This document shows, piece by piece, positions 12,166-24,225 of a stretch of DNA of 64,000 nt; positions within the stretch are counted from its first letter, which is position 1; every line of letters starts with the position of its first letter. This stretch comes from Mytilus trossulus (Eukaryota; Mollusca; Bivalvia; Mytilida; Mytilidae). Below the pieces are notes generated by a model. That model did no database searches. It had not been told where the DNA came from and saw nothing but the letters and a program-made list of their open reading frames with translations. The DNA lies in the NCBI RefSeq assembly GCF_036588685.1, contig NC_086383.1, forward strand, positions 35,906,171-35,970,170, in the 5' to 3' direction. Position numbers and translations under genes: made by a program.

Positions 12166-13429
12166 TTAAAAAACAGGTCTATAATATTTGCGCAATTTAA
12201 TGATTGTTTTATTGACGCAAATGAATGCTGCAGTTTTTACAAAAAAGTGATGCAAAAAAAGAATTGGCGTAATTAAGTTGTGGCGCAAATTAATTCTTTT
12301 TTTAGCAAAACCGGATATCGGCCTTCAAAACATTGTGTGTACACAAACAAAACAGTATTCATCTTTTACGCAGTCCAGCCGGAGAATAAAAGTTTTTTGT
12401 AATTTGTGTAGAATTTTAATTTTAGAATGTAATGAACAAGTAAGAAGATCGTTAGAAACCTTAAGTGAATCGGAAAATAAGCTATGCACGATGAAAGGGA
12501 AAAGTTTTGTGCGTCGATAAAAAAATTCATAGATGCATGTAATAACTGTAAAATTTCAAGTCTTTAAATAACATCCATTTGTAGAACTGATTAGTTCGAT
12601 TCTTCAAATATGTGTAGAATAATAATAAAAAAAATATGTTATTTAGTCTCTTTCATATAAATACTGTAGATTTGTATTTGATCATCGATTGTAAACATAA
12701 CGTCCAGTGAGAAATATTACATGTATTCGTACAAAGAACAAATCAACTTCTTTAGAATACAATTGACTGGTTATTTAAGGTAAATGATTTGCGACAGAAT
12801 AAGTGAAACTTGGCTAGAAGCTTACCTCTAAAATAAAGAAATATAAAAAAGGTAGAGTTATTTTTAATTCTGTATTTTACTTATATATGGAATTAAGCAC
12901 TTTTTACAGTAAAATAAAACAGTTTTAACACCGACAGCAGGAATCACAAACGACGATGGTTCCATAGATATCTTCAACACATTTTTATATATCCCTGGCA
13001 GTTTTCGGTTTATATCAGACTCTGACATTGAGGAGAACAAATACCATGGATGTGTTGCCTTTTTTTTTTAAATACATTTAGATATAAAACATGTACTTCA
13101 TATCAAGCCTCATTTATAGAACATTCTTTATATTTTATTGTGTCAAGGACATATTTCGATCAGAGAAATGTTTGGCGGAGGAGAGAGAGATATAGAGAGC
13201 CTGGCTTATATCACGGTATTTGGTCTCATGTTATTCATGTCAAAATGTGATGAGAGGAAACGTTTCCCGTTCGTTTTTTATATATTCCATAATGATATTA
13301 GTTGGAGATTTAATCCAATCCAAACTAATAATTGTTTTGTCTTTATCCCGCATCTTTTTATATTGAATTATTTTAACTCAAAACTATAATAATTGAAATA
13401 ACTTTCTGAAATAAAACCCTAACATACGT
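12166..13429. other. Intergenic DNA, nothing recognised
   Basis: No exon, RNA gene or paired repeat found. The open frames at 12278, 13050 and 13138 are short and resemble no family. Confidence 0.5.
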
Positions 13430-13744
13430 GCATATCAGACGCTTAACAAAACGATATACCATACGATTGATGAAACGCTAAACGATATCACATATCATAC
13501 GATAAACGAAACGCTAAACGCTAAACCAAACCATAAACCATACGACAAATAAAACGATTAACGATACCATGAAGCATACGTTATACAAACCCTCAACGGT
13601 GACATTTACCATACGATGAACGAACGATGAACGAACGCTGACCGAACGTTGTACGGACGCTATACGAATGCTGTACGAACGATGACCGAACTATATACGA
13701 ACGATAACCGAACGCTGTACGTACGATTCCCGAACGAAAAAAGC
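13430..13744. repeat. CpG-rich degenerate array, element C
   Basis: Words of the ACGATAAACGAAACGCTAAACG type (about 13440-13570) give way to GAACGATGAACGAACGCTGACC-like words (13617-13735). The second part resembles 419-555 of element A in the same orientation; the first part resembles the second part of element A in inverted orientation. It ends directly at the right copy of the 25-bp inverted repeat. Confidence 0.7.
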
Positions 13745-13769
13745 GTTAACTTTTACGTTACAGGGACTG
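13745..13769 (-). repeat. Right 25-bp terminal inverted repeat
   Basis: Reverse complement of 393-417 with a single mismatch (CAGTCCCTGTAACG against CAGTCCGTGTAACG). TA follows at 13770-13771. Confidence 0.6.
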
Positions 13770-15684
13770 TAATATGAGTTTCTCCAATTATATCTTTCCA
13801 GACAAACTCATTAGGAACTTTGAGGAATGAAAATAACACTTTTCACCCGCCTCTTTTTAGAACTAGGTTTTATTTTTATAGTTTCATTCCTTCCATTCAT
13901 TCACTCATTCATTTCTTTATTTCCTCTATCAAGAGATTCAATTAACAACTTATATGTTAACAGATTAAATTTCAAAAGTTTACAAAACAAACAACACAAT
14001 ACAATATAACAATATATAAAATAACTATAGTGTATTACCAAAAGAAAAAAAATCACACTATAAACGATAGTTCATGTACTGGTACGCTATATATAGCTAC
14101 CATATCATCCCTCTCGTAATTATGTTATACTCCGCAACAGAGAGTACAACGTGTACGTGGCACAGATTAAGAAAACTGTCGATCTTGACTACCACAACAA
14201 CTACAACACGCATGTGCGTATACATCTAGAAATGGTCGATCGCAAAGCGCGCAAGTGCTTCCCGTTTTATTAAGGATGTCAGTTAGTAATTTTGTTATGA
14301 AATATACGTTTAGGATTCTCTTGATATGTTCATGATCTTGCACTTTTCCAGAAATTCGGGGACTTTGACTAAGAGGTGAATATTTCTAAAACGAGAAAAG
14401 TTATTGTCATTCTGTATACGACTAGTCCATTCATCAGTTTGTACTTTGTTTACTTTAACTTCCCATGATTGCTTTGTAGCAAAAAAGATTATCATATATT
14501 CCTGAATCGAAGATAATATGTGTATGAGATATCCATAATTTCTGCAATTTTATTCAGTGTTATTTTCATTTTTTTTTCTTTCTCCTCCAATTCAAAATTA
14601 TCGTCATATGTTTTCGTATGTCATATGTTTTCGTATCAACCACATTTCGTCGGTTTCGACTGCATACGCGTACATTGTAGAGTGTTTTTCGGTTTCTATA
14701 TTTAGAACAACAACACCACTACAACTTTACAAATTTAAAACATATTCAACTCGCTAGGTTAGAACAAATTTAATAAAACTGACCTACTTAGCCATTTATA
14801 TGTAATGTTAAAAATATGCATCACTAGAATAGTTGTGGAAAAAAATTCCGAAGGGTTAAAATAAAGTCCAGGTAAGTCCTTTGCCTGTCAGACACCGGAT
14901 CTTCAAGACATGTGACTGTCATGTGGTGTTGGGTTTTTTTTGGACGTTTTAATTACAAACCAGCGAGTTAAAGTTAACAGGGTTTTTATATAAAATGGTT
15001 GTTCAAAATATAATTATTCAATATTTTATTGACAATTCTTTTTATACATCCTTGATACATGAAGATGAAAACATTCTTAACTTTTTATATTTAATCCTAA
15101 ATTCTGAAAACCGCATTTTATTTTAGAAAAAATAATGTATTTTGTACAAACCAGGTGCCAATCTGAATTTAATCAAAATCTAATAATTTCAGCACATGAA
15201 ACACCAACCTATAACTATTTACTAGTAATATTTAGTACTGAGAAGTATTAAATAATTTTGTTTATGATTCAAGCGATCACCAGAACCACGACTTTAGACA
15301 ATATTAATTTCCGGATTTTATAGTCAATTCCTGTCCGTTTTCTGATCCAATTTTTATTTCATACAAAACATGTGACATTCTGGTGTTGATGTTTAGACGA
15401 GTTGTATATACATAATGTACACAGCCATGTATCACCATCATTGCTGGTGATCCGATGGATTAATCTGTTGTAGAGTTGTCACTGACTCAGACGTACTTAT
15501 AAAATATTTTCTGTGACTGTATCTTGCATTAATTTGTAGGATCCTTTACTATAGATAATTGAGCTGATCTGTAACAATAACATCTCCATGCCTTATATAT
15601 CATGTACTGTAGTACGACGCTAGATTATAACTGACGAGGAAAGGTAACACACGGCCACTGAAAGCTTTACTTTTGTGAAACCCA
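13770..15684. other. Intergenic DNA; SINE-tail fragment at about 15382-15410
   Basis: No gene is supported. GGTGTTGATGTTTAGACGAG near 15385 repeats the tail of the SINE at 15685-15850 and is probably the 3' remnant of an older copy. The rest is AT-rich without recognisable features. Confidence 0.5.
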
Positions 15685-15850
15685 AGTGGTCGTTTGGTCT
15701 AGCGGGACAGCTACAGTGCAGGCGATTTGGTGTCATGATATCTCAGTAGCATGGGTTCGAATCCCGGTGAGGGAACAACAAACATTTTGCGAAGGCAAAT
15801 TTACAGATCTAGCATTGTTGGGTTGATGTTTAGACGAGTTGTATGAATAA
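15685..15850 (+). mobile_element. tRNA-derived SINE
   Basis: The head resembles a tRNA gene, with an A box (TGGTCTAGCGG, 15695-15705) and a B box (GGTTCGAATCC, 15754-15764). The A-to-B spacing is about 48 bp, and a non-tRNA body and tail follow (GGTTGATGTTTAGACGAGTT). A diverged inverted copy lies at 42130-42243 and a tail fragment at about 15382. The tRNA part does not fold into a clean cloverleaf with a normal acceptor end, so it is not called a functional tRNA. Confidence 0.8.
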
Positions 15851-16399
15851 AATCAAATTAACTGCGTATTTGCTCGCCACAAAAGTTGGTTCAATTCTCT
15901 ACTTTCATCTCAGCATTGTTTTGTTGTGCTACTTTAGTATTGAAAGTTATGTATTATTGTCTTATACTTTTCTTAGGGTGCTTTAACTATATGCCTTTTA
16001 TGCTTCTTTGTAAAATATTTTTTGTTTATATATATATATATACATATTTATATAGTGATTGAGATTATAACACAATGTTGACTGTTGTACCCCTATTTCT
16101 AGCATTTTAACCTATTATGTCTGTTTGTTTTGTTCACACATCGTTGTCAATAAAATGGAATTTGATGCGACTGGCATACAAGTGAGATGTTTTTCTAGCT
16201 ATTTACAAGGTTTAATCCACTTTTTTCTACATAAGAAAATGTCTGTTTGGGATAGTTGTTATCCATTCATTTGATGTGATTCAGCTTTTGTTTTCCCGAA
16301 ATGATTAGGGATCAAATAAAAAATTCTTCACCAATTGAGGACTGTTACAGTTATTGGTATCAATTACCAGTGTAAATGTATGTTGATTTTTAATCTTAA
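15851..16399. repeat. Degraded interspersed repeat DNA
   Basis: TTATCCATTCATTTGATGTG and following words near 16260-16310 recur in diverged form at about 40850-40950. No gene. Confidence 0.45.
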
Positions 16400-16591
16400 A
16401 ACGTGACGTAAACCCCCGATGGTATCATCAGATCAGTAGTCAGTAATTCGGATCTGAGATGATTTATAGCAAACTATTTTTAAACCGTCCGTTTTTAAAT
16501 TTTTAAATTGTAAAGAAACTAAGATTTCAACTCCCTAATGCAAAGTTTACCTTGGATGGAATTGACAAATGTAAGTATAAAAAAGAAGATT

Positions 16592-17100
16592 ACCAATAAT
16601 CCAACTCGTCACAAGAGACCAAATGACACAGAAATTAACAACTATAGGTCACCATAGTGCCTTTAACAATGAGCAAAGTCCATACCGCATAGTCAGCTAT
16701 AAAAGACCATGAAACGACAATGTAAAACAATTCAAACGAGAAAACTAACAGCATAATTTATTAACAAAAAATGAGCGAAAAACAAATACGTAACAAATCA
16801 ACAAACGACAGCCACTGAAATAAAGGCTCCCAACTTGGAACAGGCACATGCATACAGAATGTGGCGGGGTAAATCATGTTAGTGGGATTCCAACACCTTC
16901 CCCTAACCAAGGACAGTGGTGTAACAGTACAACATATATATAAGATCGAACTATAATATTCAGTTGAGAAAGGCTTAACTCATCAGATGGATACAAATAC
17001 AAATACTACACAGAGTGGACGTGGCCGGGTAGTTGTATATCCCAACAACAAAAAGACACTTAGTACATATCTGTGAGTACTAGCAGTTCCTGACAAGTAG
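16592..17100 (+). repeat. Interspersed repeat family R3
   Basis: Starts around AACTCGTCACAAGAGACCAA and runs through GTCATACCGCATAGTCAGC-like and GTGGCGGGGT words. Partial copies are at 21836-21905, 32026-32150, 44225-44410 (inverted) and 54490-54790. Non-coding. Confidence 0.75.
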
Positions 17101-18449
17101 TTCAAATCCACTAACAACTTATAAAAAAAATCATGCATATAAGACTAAAATATCAATCAGTACACATACAACATCCAATAGATTAAGTTTAAAACGTCAT
17201 AAACACTCAGAGAAAAAATATGAACTTGTGCGATTACAGGTATCGACAGATTGTAGATCCATGAATGTGTATATGTATATAATAATAATATTTAGTTTGC
17301 TTTCAATCAACTGTGACAAAATCAATATTAATACCGATAAAAGCAATATTCAATGATGTCCTTACAGTGTTGAATTGGTAACCTTTTAGAATAATTGTAT
17401 GTAAAGGATCCATTTTGGTCGTAAATATCTTGAGTTGTTTCAGTTCTTATACATATGTGGCTTTCAAATATTCGTCCTTGATTGTTGCTAATGAAAATAA
17501 ACATGGAAAAATACTTTCAATACAAGAAAGAATAACTTGTTGGGGTAATTTTTTATATATTTTTTAGTACATTGGTTAACAGAGTCAATCAAACATTTCA
17601 TATACATCATGAAATAACGATTTGGAATTTGGACTATTTGACTTATCTAATCAGTAATCTATTAAACCTCGTTGCTTCATTTTATTTCTTAAGAAAGCAG
17701 AATACAGTATAGAGATATATAAATTCTACAACTGCATCGAGTGTGATACGAGATTTATTCACTCGATTGAGCCTGTCAAATTTTCAAATTTAAAACACGA
17801 GGCTTGCTTACAAATAAAATTCTCCAACATTTAGCTGTCTGATTGTTTGATATCAAGTAGTTTGTAGATGACTTTGCAAAATGCTAACAATTGTTTATCT
17901 ACCTTATGATTTAACATGTTAAACGCTACCAATATTTCCTTTGTAAGGTAGGCTCTGATTAATTTATTTCAATGATTTGTCATATAAGGTGTTAATTTCC
18001 CCTATTCACATGATACATCTGTATTTCATTACTTATATTTAATTAGCCATAACTGTTGATATTAATACTACGTAGGCCAAAGGTCAAATTAGAAACAATA
18101 ATTAAAACGTCCAATCCAAAAGAATAAACTAATGATGTAGCTAATTGATTTGTCACGTGATTTTGAGATATTAATGCTTTTATTATCATCATCCCGAACA
18201 TTTTTGTTATAATATGCAGACATAAATGCTTTCAAATAACATAAATGAGATGTTCGCATCTTGATAACGTAAAACAGCAATGTTAACATATATAACATGC
18301 ATTTGAAACTATCATATTTTTCATAAAAATATTAGCAACTAGTGATACCCATGCTAAAGTTGGGGATTCTGAAGTTCTCAAAATCCTTTAAAATATTGAA
18401 ATTTTGATGAATTTCTAAAGAGCAAGTGTGGACAGCACGAAAAGGAAAA
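17101..18449 (+). other. 5' flank of GPCR1, no exon identified
   Basis: Conserved with the 5' flank of GPCR2 (for example 17840-17930 with 36185-36270, and 18130-18440 with 36480-36800). It may hold promoter or 5' UTR sequence. I cannot place a TATA box or a transcription start with confidence. Confidence 0.4.
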
Positions 18450-19431
18450 ATGGCTAAGACCTTACCGTATATGTATATAGCCTTTATTATACTAGGAACA
18501 ACATCGTGTGCGGCCAATGCAACCCTAATATGGATTATTCTTCGAAACAGGAATTTCAGAACAATATCAAATGTTATCATTGTGAGTTTGGCTACAAGTG
18601 ATTTCTTATTAGGGTTAATAGTATCTCCTATGGAAATGATGCATCATTTGTTGCTAGACTTTAACTTTATTGGATATGGATGCTTAGCCCATCAAGTTGT
18701 TAATGATTTTTGTGCCACTTGTGTCCATCGTACATTTGTTGTTAGTTGCAGTTGAACGATTTGTTAAGATTGTATACCCTCTGCATTATCACATGATAGC
18801 TACGAGATCCCGCGCAGTCATCTTAATTATCTTCACTTGGTTATTTCCCTTTTCTGTGAGTCTGCTACCTTTTATGGGGATACACCAAAACATGGAGTCG
18901 ACTAACAACACGGATAGCGCATGTTCCGGCTTAGACATGCTACCTTGTCTATACTTGAATACTGTACTGGGTATGATTGGTTTGATTTGCGTCTTCATGA
19001 CCATTCTTTACACGGCGATTATGAAAATTGCATACAGGCATGCCAAAGAATTGAGGAAAACTCGAATCCCGAAACAAAAGGGTAAGATCTTTAAATCGTC
19101 CGAATTAAAGGCATTAATTGTTTTAGTAATGACAGTAATGTACTTTGTTTTGTCGTGGGCTCCGTTTAGTGTATCTGTTATAGATGAATGTATGTCTGGG
19201 CAGATATCCACTTATTTTACACCAGCGATCTTTATAGCTTATTTTAATTCGACCGTCAATCCTTTGATATACGGGATAGGTAACAGGGAACTCAGAAACT
19301 CCTTCCTTGCAATTTGCAATAAACAAAAAAAGAACGAAATAGCACCTTTTACTACAGCATTTACTGCTATCTCAGCGACAGAGCGACAGAAACCACTATG
19401 TAACGACAGAGCGACAGAAACCACTTTGTAA
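18450..19431 (+). pseudogene. Class A (rhodopsin-like) GPCR, frameshifted copy
   Basis: Single-exon seven-transmembrane receptor, paralogous to the intact gene at 36809-37768. The ATG at 18450 aligns with the ATG of the paralog. At 18699-18701 one extra T (GTTGTTAATG against GTAGTAATG) shifts the frame at the start of TM3; the right frame then continues from 18703 to the stop at 19429-19431. The rest is well kept: the TM3 ERF motif (DRY equivalent), SWAP in TM6 and NPLIY in TM7 are all readable. The single lesion and otherwise good conservation suggest a young pseudogene, or an assembly error at one base. The 3' end is altered by a 28-bp minisatellite that replaces the paralog's C-terminus. 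Without the frame restored, the product would stop after TM2 with an unrelated tail (to 18755). Confidence 0.85.
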
Positions 19432-19485
19432 CGACAGAGCGACAGAAACCACTATGTAACGACAGAGCGACAGAAACCAGTATGT
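19371..19485 (+). repeat. 28-bp minisatellite at the 3' end of GPCR1
   Basis: Four tandem copies of a 28-bp unit (AACGACAGAGCGACAGAAAC plus CACTATGT). The intact paralog has one related unit at 37733-37768. The expansion provides the last residues and the stop of the second frame of GPCR1. Confidence 0.85.
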
Positions 19486-21190
19486 AATTCAAATGGAAAA
19501 AAACTAAACCTATGAAATACAAGAACTTTGAACGAGGATAAATGAGTTTACACAAAAATGGGATACTGTAGTTATGAAATACACTTCTGGCAGTACAATG
19601 TATTTATGATTTATTGATTGTAAAAATTAAGCCATCATCTGTGCTTTTAGTTTTACGTTGTTTATCTTTTCAACGGTACATCATTAATTTCTGTTTTACT
19701 GTATACTCAAAGGCAACACAAACAGAGGTGTTAGGTTTGGTACAAATGCCTAGTTTTCAAATTCATGATTTTTGTTTGGTTCACTGTTAACAAAAGACAA
19801 CACAATAAGACGTGATTGGTTAAACACAAAGGAACATCTCTTAGTTCTTTTTTTCATCGGATTTTGATAATTTTATAGCTCAAAAAGGCGACCTATGGTC
19901 ATAAGATATTTATTTGCATTTTTATTATTGAAATATATTCCAGGGTCTACTATTTTGTTATCTCTTGAATTGTCCTACTATATTATAATGAATGCAATTT
20001 TTCAACTTGGATTAATGTATTGTAGCGGTTCCAGAAATTAAAATAAAGATAGCCATGATATTGTAGGGCAAATCATTTCTGTCCAAATATCTATGGAAAA
20101 CATAAAAAAAGATATCAGTTTACAAGAATATTGTTAAATCATCAGCTATCTCCTTTCTTGGTGTTTGGGTCATTTCAAATTTGTCCAGTATACGAGGCTT
20201 ATAATGGGAAAGGCAAGATGCGCGTTTCTACAATTAAAAAACTGGTCAGTAGTACTTGAATGAGCAAAATGACGATGAAATAATCCTTCTGCTCGGACGA
20301 ATTAATATTATAAGGTGTTATTTTCTTTGTCTTCTACAAACTGCTTTTACTAGATTTGGATTCAGGTATTGTCATGACATATCCTATGTATTTTTAGATG
20401 TCTGTTTGTATGTGCCGGTGTTGTTTTTACTTTCTCTTAAAATCGGAAACTTTTTTTGAATTATTTGCATTCGGTCATGATAATGTCACTTTAAACAATT
20501 TGTCAATCATGACTTATACGTTAGGTACTAACTTGGCGTTATATAAGAAATAGTTCACAGCAACAATGATTATGCCGCGTCATTAGTTGTGACTTGGAAA
20601 GAATTATAACAGGATGGTCCTCTCTAGTGCAACAGGAACTGTTTATTTCTTCTGATGACATTTATCCAATCCTAGTTTTTTTGGTAGAGGTCGGTTAGTC
20701 ATTTATTAGCGTTCTGTGTAATGTTTTGTAGGCTGTCCTTTGTCTTTGTGTTGTCTGCCTTTCCTTGATTGTATATTTTTTGCATTGCCATAGGCATATA
20801 AATGCTTGAATGTTGGGTTTCTTTTTAATTATCAAAGCCCTTACCTTGACAGAATACAAAATTACATTCAAGTTGTTATGTACATATTAAGCCTTCTTTA
20901 CTTGAACAAACAGTATCCAACCATGATATAGCTTTTAGATGATGCATCTCAACCTTTAACTTCGAAAAACGATTAAAACAAAATAGTTTACAAAACACAA
21001 AACAATGCTTAAGACTAAGTAACAAGAACACTCAACAAAAACAGAGTTTATATCAGGTCATCAAAAAGTGTAAAAACATTTTGCTCCATATGAGACACCC
21101 ATCATGTTGCTTGTGTAAGACCAAACTCGTTGATAAATCTCGTTCTGTGATGGCACATTCGTAGAAAAGATGACGAGATTGCATCCAGCG
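19486..21190. other. 3' flank of GPCR1, part of the duplication
   Basis: Homologous in blocks to 37770-39800. Two copies of the AAGGCAACACAAA-type unit (about 19705-19850) correspond to the eight-copy array at 38240-38905. The block at 21095-21165 is a decayed version of the exon-like segment at 39740-39905, with the splice donor lost. No gene is supported. Confidence 0.5.
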
Positions 21191-21835
21191 TCGTCTATAA
21201 AACAGATTGTCCATAACGGTCAAACAGGCCGTGATAGCGTCCGTTATACATTTTCGTGTATTGTCGATTTCAAGTTACTAATCTGCACAATCTGTGGTTC
21301 GTTTAGAGCTGGAAAATACGTTAGTGTATGTATTTTTGAAGGGATGATTAATGTGTACATTACTTTATAATATTGATATGGTATTTTTCCAAAAAAAATC
21401 CCAAAACTAGCCAGGATCCTTTCTCCCATAATACCCCCAAAAAATACACTGTGCGATTCAAAACAAATTATGTCTGCTTGAGCAATGTTGAGGTAGAACG
21501 TCGAACGTGATTGATGAAAAATCAAAAAGCTTTTTCTTGACGAACTATGTATGAGGGTCTGGATAGTGGATAGATAAAAGAATTATGGACTTGACCTTAG
21601 AATTTAAACAAATAAAGAAATAAAGGACAACCCTTCCGGAATATAATGTATAAAAACTAGTTAAAGTATAATCATTTCGATTCTTCTTTTGAACATCACA
21701 TCTAAAGGTCAGAATGAAAAAAAAATCCAAAGTTTAAAAAAAAAGGGACGAGTTTAATACACTACCAAACTATGAAATTACGACGAGTTATAGCAAATTA
21801 TTTGGATGTTCTATACAAATCAGACGATTTAGCAT
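21191..21835. other. Intergenic DNA, nothing recognised
   Basis: Open frames of 61-93 codons on both strands here are unconvincing; no repeat pairs found. Confidence 0.45.
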
Positions 21836-22286
21836 GATTGCTAATGAAACAACTCTCCACTAGAGACCAAATGACACAGAAATTAACAAGTAAAGGTCAC
21901 ATACCGTACCGTATGTGAGTCATTTTCAAAATCCATGTGGATCATTTTCAAAATGGACTCCATCACAAGTTGGTTGACCGTTATGGAATAACCGTTTCAC
22001 AAACGAGATCGGATATGATCCTCACTTCGTAACTACAATCCCCTTCCCTTTCATGAATGTTACCTACGAAAATATGCTATTTAGCGGATTTATTTACCCT
22101 TCCGGAGCACCTGAGATCACCCCTAGTTTTTGATGGTGTTCGTGTTGCTTATTCTTTAGTTTTCTTTGTTGTTTTATGTGTACTTTTGTTTGCCTGTTTG
22201 TCTTTTTACATTTTAGCCATGGCGCTGTCAGTTTATTATTGATTTATGAGTTTGACTGTCCCTCTGGTATCTTTCGTCCCTCTTTT
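21836..22286 (+). repeat. Repeat families R3 (start) and R4
   Basis: 21836-21905 is the beginning of family R3. From about 21960 to 22286 lies family R4, ending GTTTGACTGTCCCTCTGGTA plus TCTTTCGTCCCTC. R4 recurs at 33437-33760, 43566-43760 (inverted), 44840-45000 and 56225-56575. The hydrophobic open frame at 22057-22242 is repeat sequence; similar frames appear in other copies (56344-56577). Confidence 0.75.
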
Positions 22287-22829
22287 AGATAGAAATGGTG
22301 AAAATATTTTTATCAACTCAATTCAATTCTAAATATTCTAATGAAATCTTAATAATTCATATGAACATATCTAAAATATGCAGTCTTGATACAACTGGGA
22401 AGGTTTATTTTACTAATTTCAATTGAAGTTTTTCTTATTTAAAGGATAACTAGCTAAAACTCTAACAGTATTTATCTGATAATTTGATGTAAGGTGAAGG
22501 AAAAATGGATATGAAAATCTTTCAATATAAGACGGTTTTTTTTTTGGGGGGGGGGGGGGTTTACAACACAATTGTCAAATTGTACATAGCTTTTTTTCAA
22601 TATGATTGTTTTGTCATATTCATTATATCCTTAAATTTAATTACGTTTGGATAATCAATATACTTTTTATCAATATACTTTTGTCTTTCTATAGCCATAA
22701 ATTTACACTTCATTACATAGTGGAATTCATCTCCAAGATCTGTTAAGTTACATACAGTAGTTCGCATACTCTTTTACTTGTTACTGAGTCACAAAGTATT
22801 AAATGCAATACATATTGTAGTAACAGAGC
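22287..22829. other. Intergenic DNA with a T9/G14 run
   Basis: A T run followed by 14 consecutive G at 22546-22559. Otherwise AT-rich without features. Confidence 0.5.
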
Positions 22830-23150
22830 CACGTTCTATAAGCTATTTAGAACCCTTGCATCAACAGTTTGTTGGGTTTTGACAAGGCAAAATTTAGGCC
22901 TTATACAATGAATACATATCTTTAAAAGGAATTGTTTTTGATAACAAAATCAGACAAAATCTGAAATTGATTTGCGCAAATAACTATTGGCGTGATTAGT
23001 TTATGCGTGTGATGGTTTATTATGTTCATGTATATTAGTTCAATGCCATGTCAATTACCTTGTAGAAATATAAAACGAAAAATATAATTTTGAAGCAAAG
23101 TAATGTGAAAAATCCAAAACAAAACTAGCATGTAGGTGATGAAAACAATA
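22830..23150 (+). repeat. Duplicated block X, copy 1
   Basis: 22830-22920 matches 33960-34060, and 22920-23145 matches 34425-34640 (shared words include GATTAG..ATGCGTGTGATGG and AATGCCATGTCAATTACCTT). In the second unit this block lies upstream of GPCR2, but here it lies downstream of GPCR1. That suggests a further, partly lost duplication unit between them. Confidence 0.7.
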
Positions 23151-23689
23151 CATCAGAGTTCTATTTAAAACAGTTAATGTTGATTCAATTGCGAGGCTCA
23201 TTATCGCAAAAATTAAATGAACATAATGTAAGAAATCTTATTCATTATTATTATGCATATGCCTGATAGTTTTTGATTCTATATAAAATCTAAGTTCTCA
23301 GACTTCGGCTTAAAGAACCCATCAATAGCAATACGAAAACACTGAGTGTGGTTTTTGTTGGGGGGGGGGGGGGGCGTAAATTAGCAAAAAAAGCACTACA
23401 AATAATGAGTCCAAAACCGTTAAATTATGTTGCACACCAGAATATTTCATTCATTGCTAACGGAGGCTGACATGCTGTAAATCGTTAAATTTATCGCAAA
23501 TGTGAAATTCAATGTGAACGTGACGGCAGTGTTTCACAGATTTGTTTGTCGGGTGTGTGCAATTAAAAACAGATTTGTTTTGCTTAAAAAGGAACATCGA
23601 ACACCATTGGTAACAAATGAATTTCATGGAGGATGAAAAGACCCATTAGCAGAAGCAGACGATTTAAGTATAAAAAAAACATGACAAAC
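23151..23689. other. Intergenic DNA with a 15-G run
   Basis: 15 consecutive G at 23360-23374. No gene or paired repeat. Confidence 0.5.
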
Positions 23690-23965
23690 AAGAACGTGTC
23701 CCCAGTACACGGATTCCCCATCCGCACTATCATTTTCTATGTTCAGTGGACCGTAAAAATGGGGGGAAAATCTGGCATTAACATTAGAAAGATCATATCA
23801 AAGGGAACGTGTGTACTAAGTTTAGTAGGACTTCGACTTCATCAAAAACTACATCGACCAAAAAAAAAACTGAAGATGGACAGACGGACGAAAGGACGGA
23901 CGAACGGAAGAACAAACAGACGGACGCACAGACAAGAAAACATAGTGCCCATAAATGGGTCATAA
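23690..23965 (+). repeat. Interspersed repeat R6 with a GACGGACGAACG stretch
   Basis: Runs from TGTCCCCAGTACACGGATTC to a purine-rich GACGGACGAAAGGACGGACG microsatellite-like tail (about 23877-23930). I remember the first part as a common bivalve repeat; no second copy is in this window. The 110-codon frame at 23633-23965 is repeat sequence with a Lys/Arg-rich end from the microsatellite. Confidence 0.6.
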
Positions 23966-23982
23966 AAACATAGACCTAATAG

Positions 23983-24225
23983 TTATCAAAGGTACCAGGA
24001 TTATAATTTAGGACGCCAGACGCGCGTTTCGTCTACATAAGACTCATCAGTGACGCTCGTATCAAAATATTTATAAAGCCAAACAAGAACAAAAATTGAA
24101 GAGCATTGAGGATCCAAAATTCCAAAAAGTTGTGCCAAATACGGCTAAGGTAATCTATGTCTGGGATAAGAAAATCCTTAGTTTTTCGAAAAATTCAAAG
24201 TTTTGTAAACAGGAAATTTATAAAA
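23983..24225 (+). repeat. Repeat family R1, copy 2
   Basis: Almost the same as 5-242 over its whole length, from TTATCAAAGGTACCAGGATT to AGGAAATTTAT. Several substitutions separate the two copies. Confidence 0.9.

Larger units (their letters stand above)
16400..21190 (+). repeat. Segmental duplication copy 1 (GPCR1 unit)
   Basis: This block is homologous to about 35215-39800. Anchors are 16410-16560 with 35215-35375, 17400-17490 with 35390-35460, 17835-18440 with 36180-36800, the receptor itself, 20530-20650 with 39340-39470, 20835-20940 with 39600-39715, and 21095-21165 with 39735-39815. Copy 1 carries an R3-family insertion (16592-17100) that copy 2 lacks. Copy 2 carries an R1 repeat (35766-36179) that copy 1 lacks. 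The duplication therefore predates both insertions. Confidence 0.8.

Noticed and set aside
12003-12200. Cys-rich 65-codon frame as a secreted peptide
   Set aside because: The cysteines come from an inverted repeat at 12077-12165, and there is no signal peptide followed by a conserved pattern.
15685-15770. Functional tRNA gene
   Set aside because: Promoter boxes are present, but the acceptor ends do not pair well and a SINE body follows; a decayed relative at 42130 supports a SINE.
22057-22242. Hydrophobic 61-codon frame as a small membrane protein
   Set aside because: It is part of interspersed family R4; equivalent frames appear in other R4 copies with no conservation of the peptide.
23633-23965. 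Basic 110-codon frame as a nuclear protein
   Set aside because: It runs through repeat R6 and ends in the translation of a GACGGACG microsatellite.
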